Source: Myxococcales bacterium (GTDB lineage: Bacteria; Myxococcota_A; UBA796; GCA-2862545). Taken from it: DNA of 64,000 nucleotides. A program made the position numbers and the translations under genes. Shown here piece after piece: positions 34,202 through 42,426 of this stretch; the stretch's first letter is position 1, and each line of letters begins with the position of its first letter. The notes below the pieces were generated by a model that did not search any database, was not told where the DNA came from, and was given only the letters and a program-made list of their open reading frames with translations. The stretch lies in NCBI GenBank assembly GCA_019634415.1, contig JAHQVJ010000207.1:1-64000 (forward strand), in the 5' to 3' direction.

Positions 34202-35104
34202 CTACGCCAGCGCCGCCGGAGGCCAGGTGCGGGTGTCGTCAGCGTGCTCCATCGCCTCTGCCACGAAGGCCACCACCGCCGCCACCCGAGGCACCCGCCG
34301 CAGCGCGCGCAGCGTGACCATGAACCAGGGCACGTCGGGCAGCTCCACCGGCAGCCCGTCGATCGGCACCAAGCCCGCCAGGTGGCCCTGGAGGGCTGGA
34401 AGCACCATCGCTCCCAGGCCACACGCCGCCGCCGACCGCATCGCCAGGAAGCTGTTGGAGGTGAAGGCACACGGCTTGTCGCCTCGCCACTCCTCCACCC
34501 AGCGCGCGAACGGAATGTGCAGCAGCTCGGGGCTGTACTGGACCCAGTCGAGGTCGGTCAGGGCCACCGGCTCCGGCAGCCGCGCCACGTAGTCTGCGCT
34601 GGCGAAGATGCCCAGGCGAACGGCAGGCAGCCTCCGATACAGCAGCTCCCCCGACGTGGGGCGCGAGCTACGGATGGCGATATCAGCCTCCCTCCTGGAC
34701 AAGTCCCGCGCGAAGTTGTCCGACAGGACCTCCAGCCGGATCCGCGGATGCCGCCGTCGCAGCGCGGGCAGCAAGGGCGGCAGCAGATCCACCGCGAGAC
34801 CAGGCGGCACGGCGACTCGGACCACGCCCTCGGGCTCGGCATCCACCCCCTCGAGCGACGCGATGGCCCGTCGCGCCGACGCCGCCATGCCCTCGGCATG
34901 GGGCCGCAGCGCCTGCCCGGCCTCGGTGAGCACCAGGCCGCTGCGGTGGCGGTCGAACAGGACGTGGCCCACTCGCTCCTCGAGCTGTGCGATGCGTCGC
35001 GACATGGTCGCCTGCCCGATCCCCAGCTCCGCTGCCGCCGCCGACAGGCTGCCCGCGTGGGTCGCAGCGAGGAACAGACGCACATCCTCCCAGCTCACAT
35101 CCAT
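34202..35104 (-). CDS. LysR family regulator next to the efflux operon
   Basis: A 300-residue LysR regulator: N-terminal HTH 'FLAATHAGSLSAAAAELGIGQATMSRRIAQLE'-type region (10-45) and a C-terminal two-lobed effector domain. It is transcribed in the same direction as the efflux genes, only about 80 bp upstream of the outer-membrane factor, and divergent from the MBL gene at 35182. An ATTGG-N6-CCAAT site lies in the divergent gap. Either the efflux operon or the divergent gene could be its target; metal regulation by LysR proteins is uncommon, so the MBL gene is the likelier one. Confidence 0.85.
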   Translation of the reverse strand: MDVSWEDVRLFLAATHAGSLSAAAAELGIGQATMSRRIAQLEERVGHVLFDRHRSGLVLTEAGQALRPHAEGMAASARRAIASLEGVDAEPEGVVRVAVPPGLAVDLLPPLLPALRRRHPRIRLEVLSDNFARDLSRREADIAIRSSRPTSGELLYRRLPAVRLGIFASADYVARLPEPVALTDLDWVQYSPELLHIPFARWVEEWRGDKPCAFTSNSFLAMRSAAACGLGAMVLPALQGHLAGLVPIDGLPVELPDVPWFMVTLRALRRVPRVAAVVAFVAEAMEHADDTRTWPPAALA

Positions 35105-35126
35105 ATTCAGATGGATACTCTCCACT

Positions 35127-35142
35127 ATTGGGCAATGCCAAT
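35127..35142. promoter_or_regulatory. LysR-type binding palindrome
   Basis: ATTGG (35127-35131), six bases, CCAAT (35138-35142) form an inverted repeat with the T-N11-A pattern of LysR sites, in the 77-bp gap between the divergent LysR and MBL genes. Confidence 0.5.
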
Positions 35143-35181
35143 CGTTTCTGGATGAATGACAGGAGGGGTCAGGAGACGACC

Positions 35182-36153
35182 ATGCGAACCCTGCTGATCC
35201 TCGCGTCACTGACCGCCTGCGCCACCGTGCGCCACCCCGAGGTGCCGGCCTCCGCCGCGGCCACGGCAGCCTCGACGCAGCCGAACGGCCCACAACCGGC
35301 CCAAGGGAGTCGTAGCGCGACGGAGTCGCGCGGGATTCCGGTGCTGCTCACCCACGAGGCCGTCGTCTCGGCGCGCTGGGCCGTGCCCGTGAAGGGCGTG
35401 CTGGACCTCGACGACCCCGCCACGGCCGACCTGCCCAAGGCCGACGTGCCCATCGTGCTGCCCGTGCACGTCCTCACCCATCCCGATCACGGCGTCTTCG
35501 TGGTGGACACCGGCGTCGGTCGCGACATCGCCGCGGGGGGACCAGGGCCAGCGCGCGGCCTCGTGAAGGGCTTCCTGAGCGACATCGAGGCCGTCGAGCC
35601 GCTGGCAGACATCCTGGAGCGCCAGGAGGCGCCGCTGGGTGGCGTGCTACTCACCCACGTGCACCTCGATCACGTGCTGGGGCTCACCGACGTGCCCGCG
35701 GGAACCCCCATCTACGCCGGACCTGGCGATCTGACCCTGCGCTCCTTCACCAACGCGCTCACGCGCGGCACGTTCGCTGCGGCCTTCGAGGGCCACGAGG
35801 CGGTCCGCACCTGGGCCTTCGCCGACGCACCCTCCCACGGCCCCGTGGAGCACGCCATCGACGTGTTCGGCGACGGCAGCCTGCTGGCCTTGCACGTGCC
35901 CGGCCACACGCCCGGCAGCACGGCCTACCTGGCTCGAACCGCCGACGGCGCGAAGCTGTTCACGGGTGACTGCTCCCACACGCAGTGGGGCTGGGAGCAC
36001 GACGTCACGCCAGGCACCTACACCATCGACCACGACGCCAACGCCCACAGCCTCGCCACACTGAAGGCGCTGGTGGACGCGCAGCCCGACATCGAGGTGT
36101 TCGTGGGACACGAGCTCGGGGGAGCCGACACCGGAGTGCAGACCCTGCTCTGA
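35182..36153 (+). CDS. Lipoprotein MBL-fold hydrolase
   Basis: A 323-residue exported metallo-hydrolase. The N-terminus carries a lipoprotein signal (lipobox LTAC) and a low-complexity linker. Zinc motifs are 'LLTHVHLDHVLGL', 'HVPGHTPGST', 'LFTGDCSH' and a late 'VFVGHELGG'. The arrangement resembles AHL-lactonase-like and other quorum-quenching-type MBL enzymes, but no specific substrate can be claimed. Residues about 40-50 are encoded by a dispersed repeat. Divergent from LysR, its likely regulator. Confidence 0.8.
   Translation: MRTLLILASLTACATVRHPEVPASAAATAASTQPNGPQPAQGSRSATESRGIPVLLTHEAVVSARWAVPVKGVLDLDDPATADLPKADVPIVLPVHVLTHPDHGVFVVDTGVGRDIAAGGPGPARGLVKGFLSDIEAVEPLADILERQEAPLGGVLLTHVHLDHVLGLTDVPAGTPIYAGPGDLTLRSFTNALTRGTFAAAFEGHEAVRTWAFADAPSHGPVEHAIDVFGDGSLLALHVPGHTPGSTAYLARTADGAKLFTGDCSHTQWGWEHDVTPGTYTIDHDANAHSLATLKALVDAQPDIEVFVGHELGGADTGVQTLL
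35300..35317 (+). repeat. Dispersed repeat copy 2
   Basis: Exact 18-mer cccaagggagtcgtagcg as at 6967, followed by CGCGAC-GGA-GTCGCG, a perfect 6-bp stem palindrome, and then gggattcc. It lies inside the signal-to-domain linker of the MBL lipoprotein. Confidence 0.6.
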
Positions 36154-36159
36154 GGGGCG

Positions 36160-36927
36160 TCAGCCCAGGTGCTCCCCCGCCACCGGCCGATCCTCGAGGC
36201 CCAGCCAGCCCTCCACTCGGTGCTCCAGGTACCGCGCCGAGCGCGCATCCGTCAGCCCCTTGCAGACCACCAGCTCGCGACCCGACTTGAGCAGCGCCTT
36301 CAGATCGTACACCGTGCGGCTGCTGTTCTTGCCTCGCTCCACCCGCATCCCGAGGAAGAGCTGGTCGAGGTCGTGGGAGCGCACCTCGGTGTTGCCGGGC
36401 CACGGGAGCGGGCCGTGACGCACCGTGAGCACGCGGGCTCCCACGTCCACCACGGTCTTGTTGACGAAGCCCGCCACAGCGGTGTAGCCGACGCCGATTC
36501 CCACGGCGACGTGCAGCAGCGGGAACACCAGCATGGCCACCGAGGCCACCTCGCCGCTCGCCAGCCCCGCGAAGGCCATGCTGTACCAGACCACCAGAAA
36601 GCCGTTCCAGAACAGGGCGAAGCCCGCCAGGAAGAGGGTCTGGGGCTGAAACCACGACAGCTCCAGGGTGAGGCCGGTGGCGGTGACGGTCTCGCGCACA
36701 CGGTGGTCCACCGGCGTCGCGGGGCGCAGGGCCGGCACATCGGTGCCCACGCGCTCCAGCACCTCGTCCTCGCTGCGCCCCACCTGCTCCGCGAAGGAGA
36801 ACACGGTGTCGCACGCCGAGCACTTCGCCAGCATCAGCGAGAGCTCCATGTCCTCGGAGGCCACCGACTTGCCACAGCTCGGGCAGTCCAGCGCGACCGT
36901 GCGAGGGGCGTCCAACGGCCTACTCAC
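36160..36927 (-). CDS. Zinc-ribbon membrane protein
   Basis: A 255-residue protein with an N-terminal zinc ribbon (CPSC about 15-18 and CSAC about 36-39), a linker, two hydrophobic segments (about 97-120 and 127-150) and a soluble C-terminal region starting 'VDVGARVLTVRHGPLPWPG'. The plan resembles small two-helix membrane proteins found in myxobacteria; no function is known. It overlaps the upstream Cys-rich protein by eight bases, so the two are co-translated and may form a pair. Confidence 0.55.
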   Translation of the reverse strand: MSRPLDAPRTVALDCPSCGKSVASEDMELSLMLAKCSACDTVFSFAEQVGRSEDEVLERVGTDVPALRPATPVDHRVRETVTATGLTLELSWFQPQTLFLAGFALFWNGFLVVWYSMAFAGLASGEVASVAMLVFPLLHVAVGIGVGYTAVAGFVNKTVVDVGARVLTVRHGPLPWPGNTEVRSHDLDQLFLGMRVERGKNSSRTVYDLKALLKSGRELVVCKGLTDARSARYLEHRVEGWLGLEDRPVAGEHLG

Positions 36928-37945
36928 ATGCGGAGAGCATCGTGTAGCCCGGATCGGTACACAGCTCGGAGCACGCCTGCTCGTAGCTGCACTCGGTCCA
37001 CTCGCAGTAGGCCGCCAGCCCCTCGGCGTGGGTGGCCCGGCACTCCGCGAAGCAGGGCTCGGCCTTGGTGGACGGAGGCGTCAGGCCCGTGCGGGCCCCC
37101 AGATCCAGGCAGTCCGCGAGGCAGCTCGTGAGCGCGAAGCACGCCTCGCTCTCCTCGCACGCATCGAAGGCCTCGGCGCACGGATGGGGCGGCGAGGCCG
37201 CACAGCCCACGCACCCCGAGCACAGGAACTGGCGCTCGCAGATGGAGGTGGCGGCCTCCTCCTGGTCGGACTGCGCCGCCCACCACACCCCGAAGCCCAG
37301 GCCACCCACCACCAGCAGCACCACGAGCAGGCTCAGCACCGTGCCCACCACCGATGGTCGTGCATCGCCCTTGTCCACGGTGACCAGTGGCTTGCGCGAG
37401 GCCACGAACGCGCGCGGCACCCGCCGCTTGAACATCACCAGGGGATCGGCCCCCCAGGCCTTGGCGAAGTTGGTGACGTCGTCGCCGGTGAGCTCCAGCA
37501 CCGACAGACCACGGGTACCCCCATCGACCCAGGGCACGTGGGGCTCGCCTGCCCCCGGATCCCCTTCGCTGTCGTACTCGGCGTCGCGCTTCGACGCGTA
37601 GACCCGGCGCAGCACCTTGCCGTCGGTGGCGCGCTCGCAGCGGTAGGTCTCGCTGTCGGCGTCGATGTGCAGCGCGTGGCACTCGCCGAACTCCGTGGAC
37701 AAGGCCCGCGCGCTCTTCAGCCCCAGGGCGTGCCCGAACACGAAGGTCCATCCGTCCACCGCGGCGATCAAGCACGGCAGCTCGTGCGGATCGATGTCCG
37801 CCAGATCGTCGGGCACCTTCGCCGGCTGGTAATGCAGCAGCTCGAGGGATCGTGCCACGGCGGTGGCATTGCTGGTCCGAACGCAGACCCACGACGCCAC
37901 GCGGAAGAACGCATCGGCGTCGAACGCTGCGGAGTCGCGCTTCAT
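36920..37945 (-). CDS. Single-pass protein with Cys-rich outer domain
   Basis: A 341-residue protein. An N-terminal soluble part of about 200 residues contains 'DGWTFVFGHALG' and 'AYDSEGDPGAGE'-like acidic stretches. One membrane helix near 210-235 ('VVGTVLSLLVVLLVVGGLGFGVWW' region) follows, and then about 100 residues with some 18 Cys, many paired, that should be disulfide-bonded outside. No family recognised. A GTG 36 bp upstream (37981) is an alternative start; neither has a clear ribosome site. It overlaps the zinc-ribbon gene. Confidence 0.55.
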   Translation of the reverse strand: MKRDSAAFDADAFFRVASWVCVRTSNATAVARSLELLHYQPAKVPDDLADIDPHELPCLIAAVDGWTFVFGHALGLKSARALSTEFGECHALHIDADSETYRCERATDGKVLRRVYASKRDAEYDSEGDPGAGEPHVPWVDGGTRGLSVLELTGDDVTNFAKAWGADPLVMFKRRVPRAFVASRKPLVTVDKGDARPSVVGTVLSLLVVLLVVGGLGFGVWWAAQSDQEEAATSICERQFLCSGCVGCAASPPHPCAEAFDACEESEACFALTSCLADCLDLGARTGLTPPSTKAEPCFAECRATHAEGLAAYCEWTECSYEQACSELCTDPGYTMLSACE

Positions 37946-38080
37946 GGGGCCCCAACGCTGAACAGCGAAGGCTTCTATCACACCGGCCCCGGTACGCTCG
38001 AATCTCTGTGCTCAGGCGTGGCACACGCCGCTGCCTTCGACTACGGTTCGCCGGTCGCCAAAGCCCTGGAGCACACCCTC

Positions 38081-40099
38081 ATGGAGCTCACGGTTCTCGG
38101 TCCCGCAACCTCCGGCTCCGAGCCCCTGTTGTTCGAGCGTGACCTGCACCGCTCCACGGTGCACGCGATCGCGGTCCTGCCCGATGGCTACAGCGCCGTC
38201 TCGTGCTCCGAGGACGGCGCAGTGATGCGCTGGTCCATCGAGACGGGCGAGGTGCTGCAGGCCCTCGAGGGCCACGACGGCCCCGTCCTCCACCTGGCCG
38301 CACGCGGACGCTGGCTGGCCACCGCAGGGGCCGACGGCACCGTGCGGCTGTGGAACGTGCAGGGTCGGCTGTACACCCATCTCGTGCTCGAGCACGCGCA
38401 ACCTGCGCGGCGCGTGGCGCTGTCGGATCGGCACGTGATCACGGTCTGCGGCGATCACGACGTGCGCGTGTTCGACGGAGCCGACGGTGGGGCACTGCAC
38501 GTGCTCCGAGGCCACACCAGCCCCGTGCAGACCGTCGCCGCCAGCCCCGACGGCCGCTTCGCCATCACCGCCTCCATCGACCACGCGGTGTGGATCTGGG
38601 ACCTGGCCACCGGTGAGCGCCTGCAGCCCCTCTACGACGCACAGGGCGCCGTGCGGGAGGTGGGTGCGGGCGGCCTGTACGTGGCCAGCCCCAACCGATC
38701 CGGCATCGGCCACGTCGACGCCTCCCCCGCCCACGCCGTCTTCGGCGGCGCCGATCGCCTGCTCACCGCGTCGGACGGCCTCGTCGAGTGGGACCTCGAG
38801 ACCCGCTCCGAGATCCGCCGCAGCGACGACCTGGGGTGGGCGGTGCAAGGACTGGCGACATCTCCCTCGGGCACCTTCGTGGCCACCCACACCGAGGTGC
38901 GCGGCATGGCGCACGACGACTGGGGCACCGTGGTGTTCCGCCACCCCGCTCCGCCCTCGGGCGTCACCGCCCTGGCCGCGGCAGGCGAGCGCCTGCTCGT
39001 GGGTGCGCACGACGGCACCCTGCAGATCCTCGATGCCAGCGCTGGAGCCCCCACGGAGCGGCACATGAGCCACGCCCTGCGCGCCACCGTCGCGGGATCG
39101 GGGCAAGTCGCAGCCACCATCGACCACGACAACGTGGTGCGCCTGTGGGGCCTCGAGGCCGGCGGCTGCCGGGCCACCCTCGACGCACACCGCGCTGCCA
39201 GCGTGAAGCCCTTTGCGTTCTCGCCCGACGGCGCGCTGATCGCCACCGCCACCGCACGCCGCGGCGACGAGCCCGCCGTGGCCGTCTACGACGTCGCCGC
39301 CGGTGAGCTGCGTCATCGACTCGACCACGGCCAGTCCGATCCCACCGGCGTGCACAGCGTGCTCTTCGCGTGGGACGGCGTGATCGTGGGTCCCACGGGT
39401 GCCGGCCACATCCAGTGGTGGGCCCTGGACGGGCAGCGCGTGCACGCGCTGCAGGGCCACACACAGCAGGTGTCGCGCCTGGCGCTGTCGGGACAGCTGC
39501 TGGTGAGCGAGGGCTTCTTCGCGCCTCAGACCGGGGGCGACGCCGTGCCGCAGCTACAGGCCTGGAACCTCTGGGATCGCAAGCTGCTGTGGACGCGCCC
39601 GGCCCACCGCGCCGACGGGGAGCGCTTCGCCCCGCTCTTCGGCGCCCTCACCATCCTGCCGGGCGACAGGCTCCTCACGGGCACCGGCGAGGGCGCGGGC
39701 CAGCTGGCCGTCTACGGCATCGCCGACGGACGCATCCAGACTCGGTGGGAGCTGCCCCACGAGGTGCGCACCACCCACGTGCTGGCCCATGGGCAGCTGC
39801 TCGCCGTCACCCACGATCCGGCAGCCCGGCGCCACGAGCTGGTGTGGCTCGACGGCGACGGCACGGCGGCGCGGCGCTGGGAGCTGCCCCACGAGGTGCG
39901 CGACTGCACCGTGGTGGAGGGGCGCGCCATCTGGGTCACGGACGCCGAGCTCGTCGTGGCCGATCTGAACACCACCGACGTGCTGGCGCGCGCGCCGCTG
40001 GCCGGCAACGGCGTGGCGAGCCTGGCGGCGCGGGCCGACGGCACCCGCATCGTGGTGGGCGGCGCCTCGGGCCGCGTGCACCTGTTCGCCGCGAGCTGA
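38081..40099 (+). CDS. WD40 repeat protein
   Basis: A 672-residue protein of WD40-type blades, about ten recognisable units. Examples are 'GHDGPVLHLAARGRWLATAGADGTVRLWN', 'GHTSPVQTVAASPDGRFAITASIDHAVWIWD' (in two short parts), 'HALQGHTQQVSRLALSGQLLV' and a final 'ASLAARADGTRIVVGGASGRVHLF'. It has no signal peptide. It probably forms one or two propellers and acts as a protein-binding platform. The region upstream holds no partner domain. Convergent with the lipoprotein at 40102. Confidence 0.8.
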   Translation: MELTVLGPATSGSEPLLFERDLHRSTVHAIAVLPDGYSAVSCSEDGAVMRWSIETGEVLQALEGHDGPVLHLAARGRWLATAGADGTVRLWNVQGRLYTHLVLEHAQPARRVALSDRHVITVCGDHDVRVFDGADGGALHVLRGHTSPVQTVAASPDGRFAITASIDHAVWIWDLATGERLQPLYDAQGAVREVGAGGLYVASPNRSGIGHVDASPAHAVFGGADRLLTASDGLVEWDLETRSEIRRSDDLGWAVQGLATSPSGTFVATHTEVRGMAHDDWGTVVFRHPAPPSGVTALAAAGERLLVGAHDGTLQILDASAGAPTERHMSHALRATVAGSGQVAATIDHDNVVRLWGLEAGGCRATLDAHRAASVKPFAFSPDGALIATATARRGDEPAVAVYDVAAGELRHRLDHGQSDPTGVHSVLFAWDGVIVGPTGAGHIQWWALDGQRVHALQGHTQQVSRLALSGQLLVSEGFFAPQTGGDAVPQLQAWNLWDRKLLWTRPAHRADGERFAPLFGALTILPGDRLLTGTGEGAGQLAVYGIADGRIQTRWELPHEVRTTHVLAHGQLLAVTHDPAARRHELVWLDGDGTAARRWELPHEVRDCTVVEGRAIWVTDAELVVADLNTTDVLARAPLAGNGVASLAARADGTRIVVGGASGRVHLFAAS

Positions 40100-40101
40100 G
40101 G

Positions 40102-40776
40102 CTACTGGTCGGTCTCGTCGTCCGACCGCCAGCTACCGACGTCCACCGACTGCGCGAAGGCGACCTCGCCGTCTTCTCCGCTGCCCTGGCCATCGATCCG
40201 ACCCGAGCTGCGTCCTTCCTCGAAGGTGGCGGAGAGCCAGGCGCGCATGTCGTCGAAGTCGTTGCCCGCCGGCGCGTGATCCCAGGGATCGAAGGAGCCC
40301 GACAGTTGCTCCAGATCCTGCCACACACTCGCCTCGCCAGCGTACGCGGCCTGTAGCCGCACGTCGAACACCTCCGCGAAGGCGCCGTCGGCCGTGGAGA
40401 ACCCGAGCTCGATCTCGATCTCCACCTGGTCCCCGCAGTCCAGCGCTGGCTCGCTCAGCACCGTGTCCCCGTTGTCGGGGTACACCACCTCGTAGTCCAC
40501 CCACTCCACCGCGCCGGTGTCGTGGGTCACGTCGACGGTGAGCTCCGTCTCGGTGCCGAGCTGCCCGTACCGCAGCGTGTAGACATGGGTTCCAGCGGCG
40601 AGATCGAGCATCTCCTGGGGCGAGAATCCCAGCGACGAGACCTCGTCCAGCGCCAGGGAGGTCCCGTCCACCCGCTTGCACTCCGCACCGGTCTCCGAGC
40701 CGATCTGACCACCCGGGTTGATCGCGTCGGGATCACATCCCATCAGCGCAAGCGCTGCCAAGGTCCAGCGGATCAT
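40102..40776 (-). CDS. Lipoprotein of unknown family
   Basis: A 224-residue lipoprotein (MIRWTLAALALMGCDPDA, lipobox LMGC) with a strong ribosome site (aggaggagac). The mature part is acidic with two Cys, and has strands like 'GTHVYTLRYGQLGTETELTVDVTHDTGA' in short pieces. I do not recognise a family. It diverges from the DUF4423 regulator at 40914. Confidence 0.55.
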   Translation of the reverse strand: MIRWTLAALALMGCDPDAINPGGQIGSETGAECKRVDGTSLALDEVSSLGFSPQEMLDLAAGTHVYTLRYGQLGTETELTVDVTHDTGAVEWVDYEVVYPDNGDTVLSEPALDCGDQVEIEIELGFSTADGAFAEVFDVRLQAAYAGEASVWQDLEQLSGSFDPWDHAPAGNDFDDMRAWLSATFEEGRSSGRIDGQGSGEDGEVAFAQSVDVGSWRSDDETDQ

Positions 40777-40913
40777 GTCTCCTCCTCGTTGCCCCGTTCC
40801 ATGAACAGCATGCGCCACCACCTCGCTGGAGGCCATGTCCGTTCCGCACATATCGTGGACCAGAAACGTGGCTGATGGTGCGAACCTGTTAGATCACGCT
40901 ACCAGGAGCACCC

Positions 40914-41909
40914 ATGAAGCTGGACTACGAGGCCATGGCAAGCCAGCTCCTCCGCGCGGTGCGGGGCCGACGGTCGCAGGTCGCCTTCAGCCGACGCCTC
41001 GGCTACGCCTCGAACGTCGCCTACACCTGGGAGTCCGGTCGTCGCTGGCCCACCGCCTCCACCTTCCTGCACGCGCTGCAGCGCACGGGGGTAGACGTCC
41101 CCACGGTGCTCACCACCTTCGCGCTGCCCCCACAGCCCGGAGCGCCTCGAGCGGCGTCCACGCAGCTCGACGGCCCCGACCGCGTCGCTGCGTTCCTGCA
41201 GGCGCTGAAGGGCAACGCCTCCGTCCGCGAGATCGCGCTGCGCGCTGGACGGAGCCGGTTCGCCGTGTCGCGATGGCTCAAGGGGCAGGCGGAGCCTCGC
41301 CTACCCGACCTGCTGCGGGTGGTGCAGGCCATGAGCCTCCGGGTGCTGGATCTGGTGGCCCAGCTGGTGGATCCCGCCGAGCTTCCCTCCACGCGCCGCG
41401 CCTGGCGCAGGCTGGAGGCCACGCGGGCCCTGGCGAGGGCCTCTCCCTGGGCCCAGGCCGTGCTCCTGGCCCTCGAGCTGGACAGCTACCGCGACACCCC
41501 CAGCCACGACGACGCCTGGCTCGCCGACCACCTGCGCATCCATCCCGGGCACGTGACCGACGCCATCGGCATGTTGCTGCAGACCGGCCAGATCTCCCGC
41601 CGCGGCGACCACTACGTGCCCGTGGTGATCCAGGCCGTGGACGTCGGCCCCACCCCCTCGGGCCCCTCCCCCCACGCCCTGAAGGCGCACTGGAGCGAGG
41701 TGGCGCTGCAGCGACTCCGCGAGGGAGCACCCGGCCTGTTCTCCTACAACCTCGTCGTCGTGTCGGAGCACGATCTGGCGCAGATCGAGGCCCTACAGCG
41801 CGCCCACTACCGCGCCATCCGGGCCCTGGTGGCGGACTCGGAGCCCGCGGAGAGACTGGTGCTGCTCAACCTGCAGACCGTCCCCATCGACGTCGGTCAG
41901 GCCACATAG
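40914..41909 (+). CDS. DUF4423/TIGR02147-type regulator
   Basis: A 331-residue protein with an N-terminal helix-turn-helix ('SQVAFSRRLGYASNVAYTWESGRRWP' region), a second HTH-like unit ('VREIALRAGRSRFAVSRWLKG') and a C-terminal DUF4423-like domain starting near 175. This domain order matches the TIGR02147 proteins found mainly in Myxococcota, Bdellovibrionota and Fibrobacteres. Their role is probably transcription control, but targets are not known. It may act on the divergent lipoprotein gene. Overlaps the convergent Lrp gene by 13 bp. Confidence 0.75.
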   Translation: MKLDYEAMASQLLRAVRGRRSQVAFSRRLGYASNVAYTWESGRRWPTASTFLHALQRTGVDVPTVLTTFALPPQPGAPRAASTQLDGPDRVAAFLQALKGNASVREIALRAGRSRFAVSRWLKGQAEPRLPDLLRVVQAMSLRVLDLVAQLVDPAELPSTRRAWRRLEATRALARASPWAQAVLLALELDSYRDTPSHDDAWLADHLRIHPGHVTDAIGMLLQTGQISRRGDHYVPVVIQAVDVGPTPSGPSPHALKAHWSEVALQRLREGAPGLFSYNLVVVSEHDLAQIEALQRAHYRAIRALVADSEPAERLVLLNLQTVPIDVGQAT

Positions 41910-42367
41910 TCGGGGTGCCGTGGCGAGCGGTAGCGATCGAACAGGATCTCGGTGCGCACCCGCGCGATGGTGTCCTCCACCGCCACGCGATCGAGCACGA
42001 GGTCCCGCAGGTGGTGAGTGTCGCGCACGGCCACGTGCAGCACCACGTCGTCGTCGCCGCCGACGTAGTAGGCCACCACCACCTCGGGTAGCTCCGCCAG
42101 GGACTCCCACACCCGACGCGCGGTGTTGCGGCCGTGGGTGGCCAAGCGCAGGAACAGCAGCGCCTGCAACCCCACACCGAGGGCAGCGGGGTCGACGTCG
42201 GCATGCACTCCGCGCACCACCCCCGTCTCCACGAGGCGCTTGAGCCGACTGTGCGTGGAACTGGGCGCCAAACCTACCGTAGCGGCCAGCTCCTTGTTGG
42301 AGGCCCGTCCATCCTTCTGCAGGGCCCGGATCAAGGCGAGGTCGATTCGGTCCAGGGTGCTGGCCAT
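41897..42367 (-). CDS. Lrp/AsnC family regulator
   Basis: A 156-residue Lrp/AsnC regulator: N-terminal HTH 'IDLALIRALQKDGRASNKELAATVGLAPS' region and C-terminal ligand-binding RAM domain ('VVAYYVGGDDDVVLHVAVRD'). It diverges from the ThrE exporter with a 59-bp gap that holds a TCGATCGA palindrome. Lrp proteins sense amino acids, so control of the exporter is likely (inference). Confidence 0.85.
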   Translation of the reverse strand: MASTLDRIDLALIRALQKDGRASNKELAATVGLAPSSTHSRLKRLVETGVVRGVHADVDPAALGVGLQALLFLRLATHGRNTARRVWESLAELPEVVVAYYVGGDDDVVLHVAVRDTHHLRDLVLDRVAVEDTIARVRTEILFDRYRSPRHPDYVA

Positions 42368-42426
42368 CGGCCTTCTCCGAAGAAGATTCGATCGATTGAC
42401 TAGAAGCCCGAAGATAACATTCCTCT

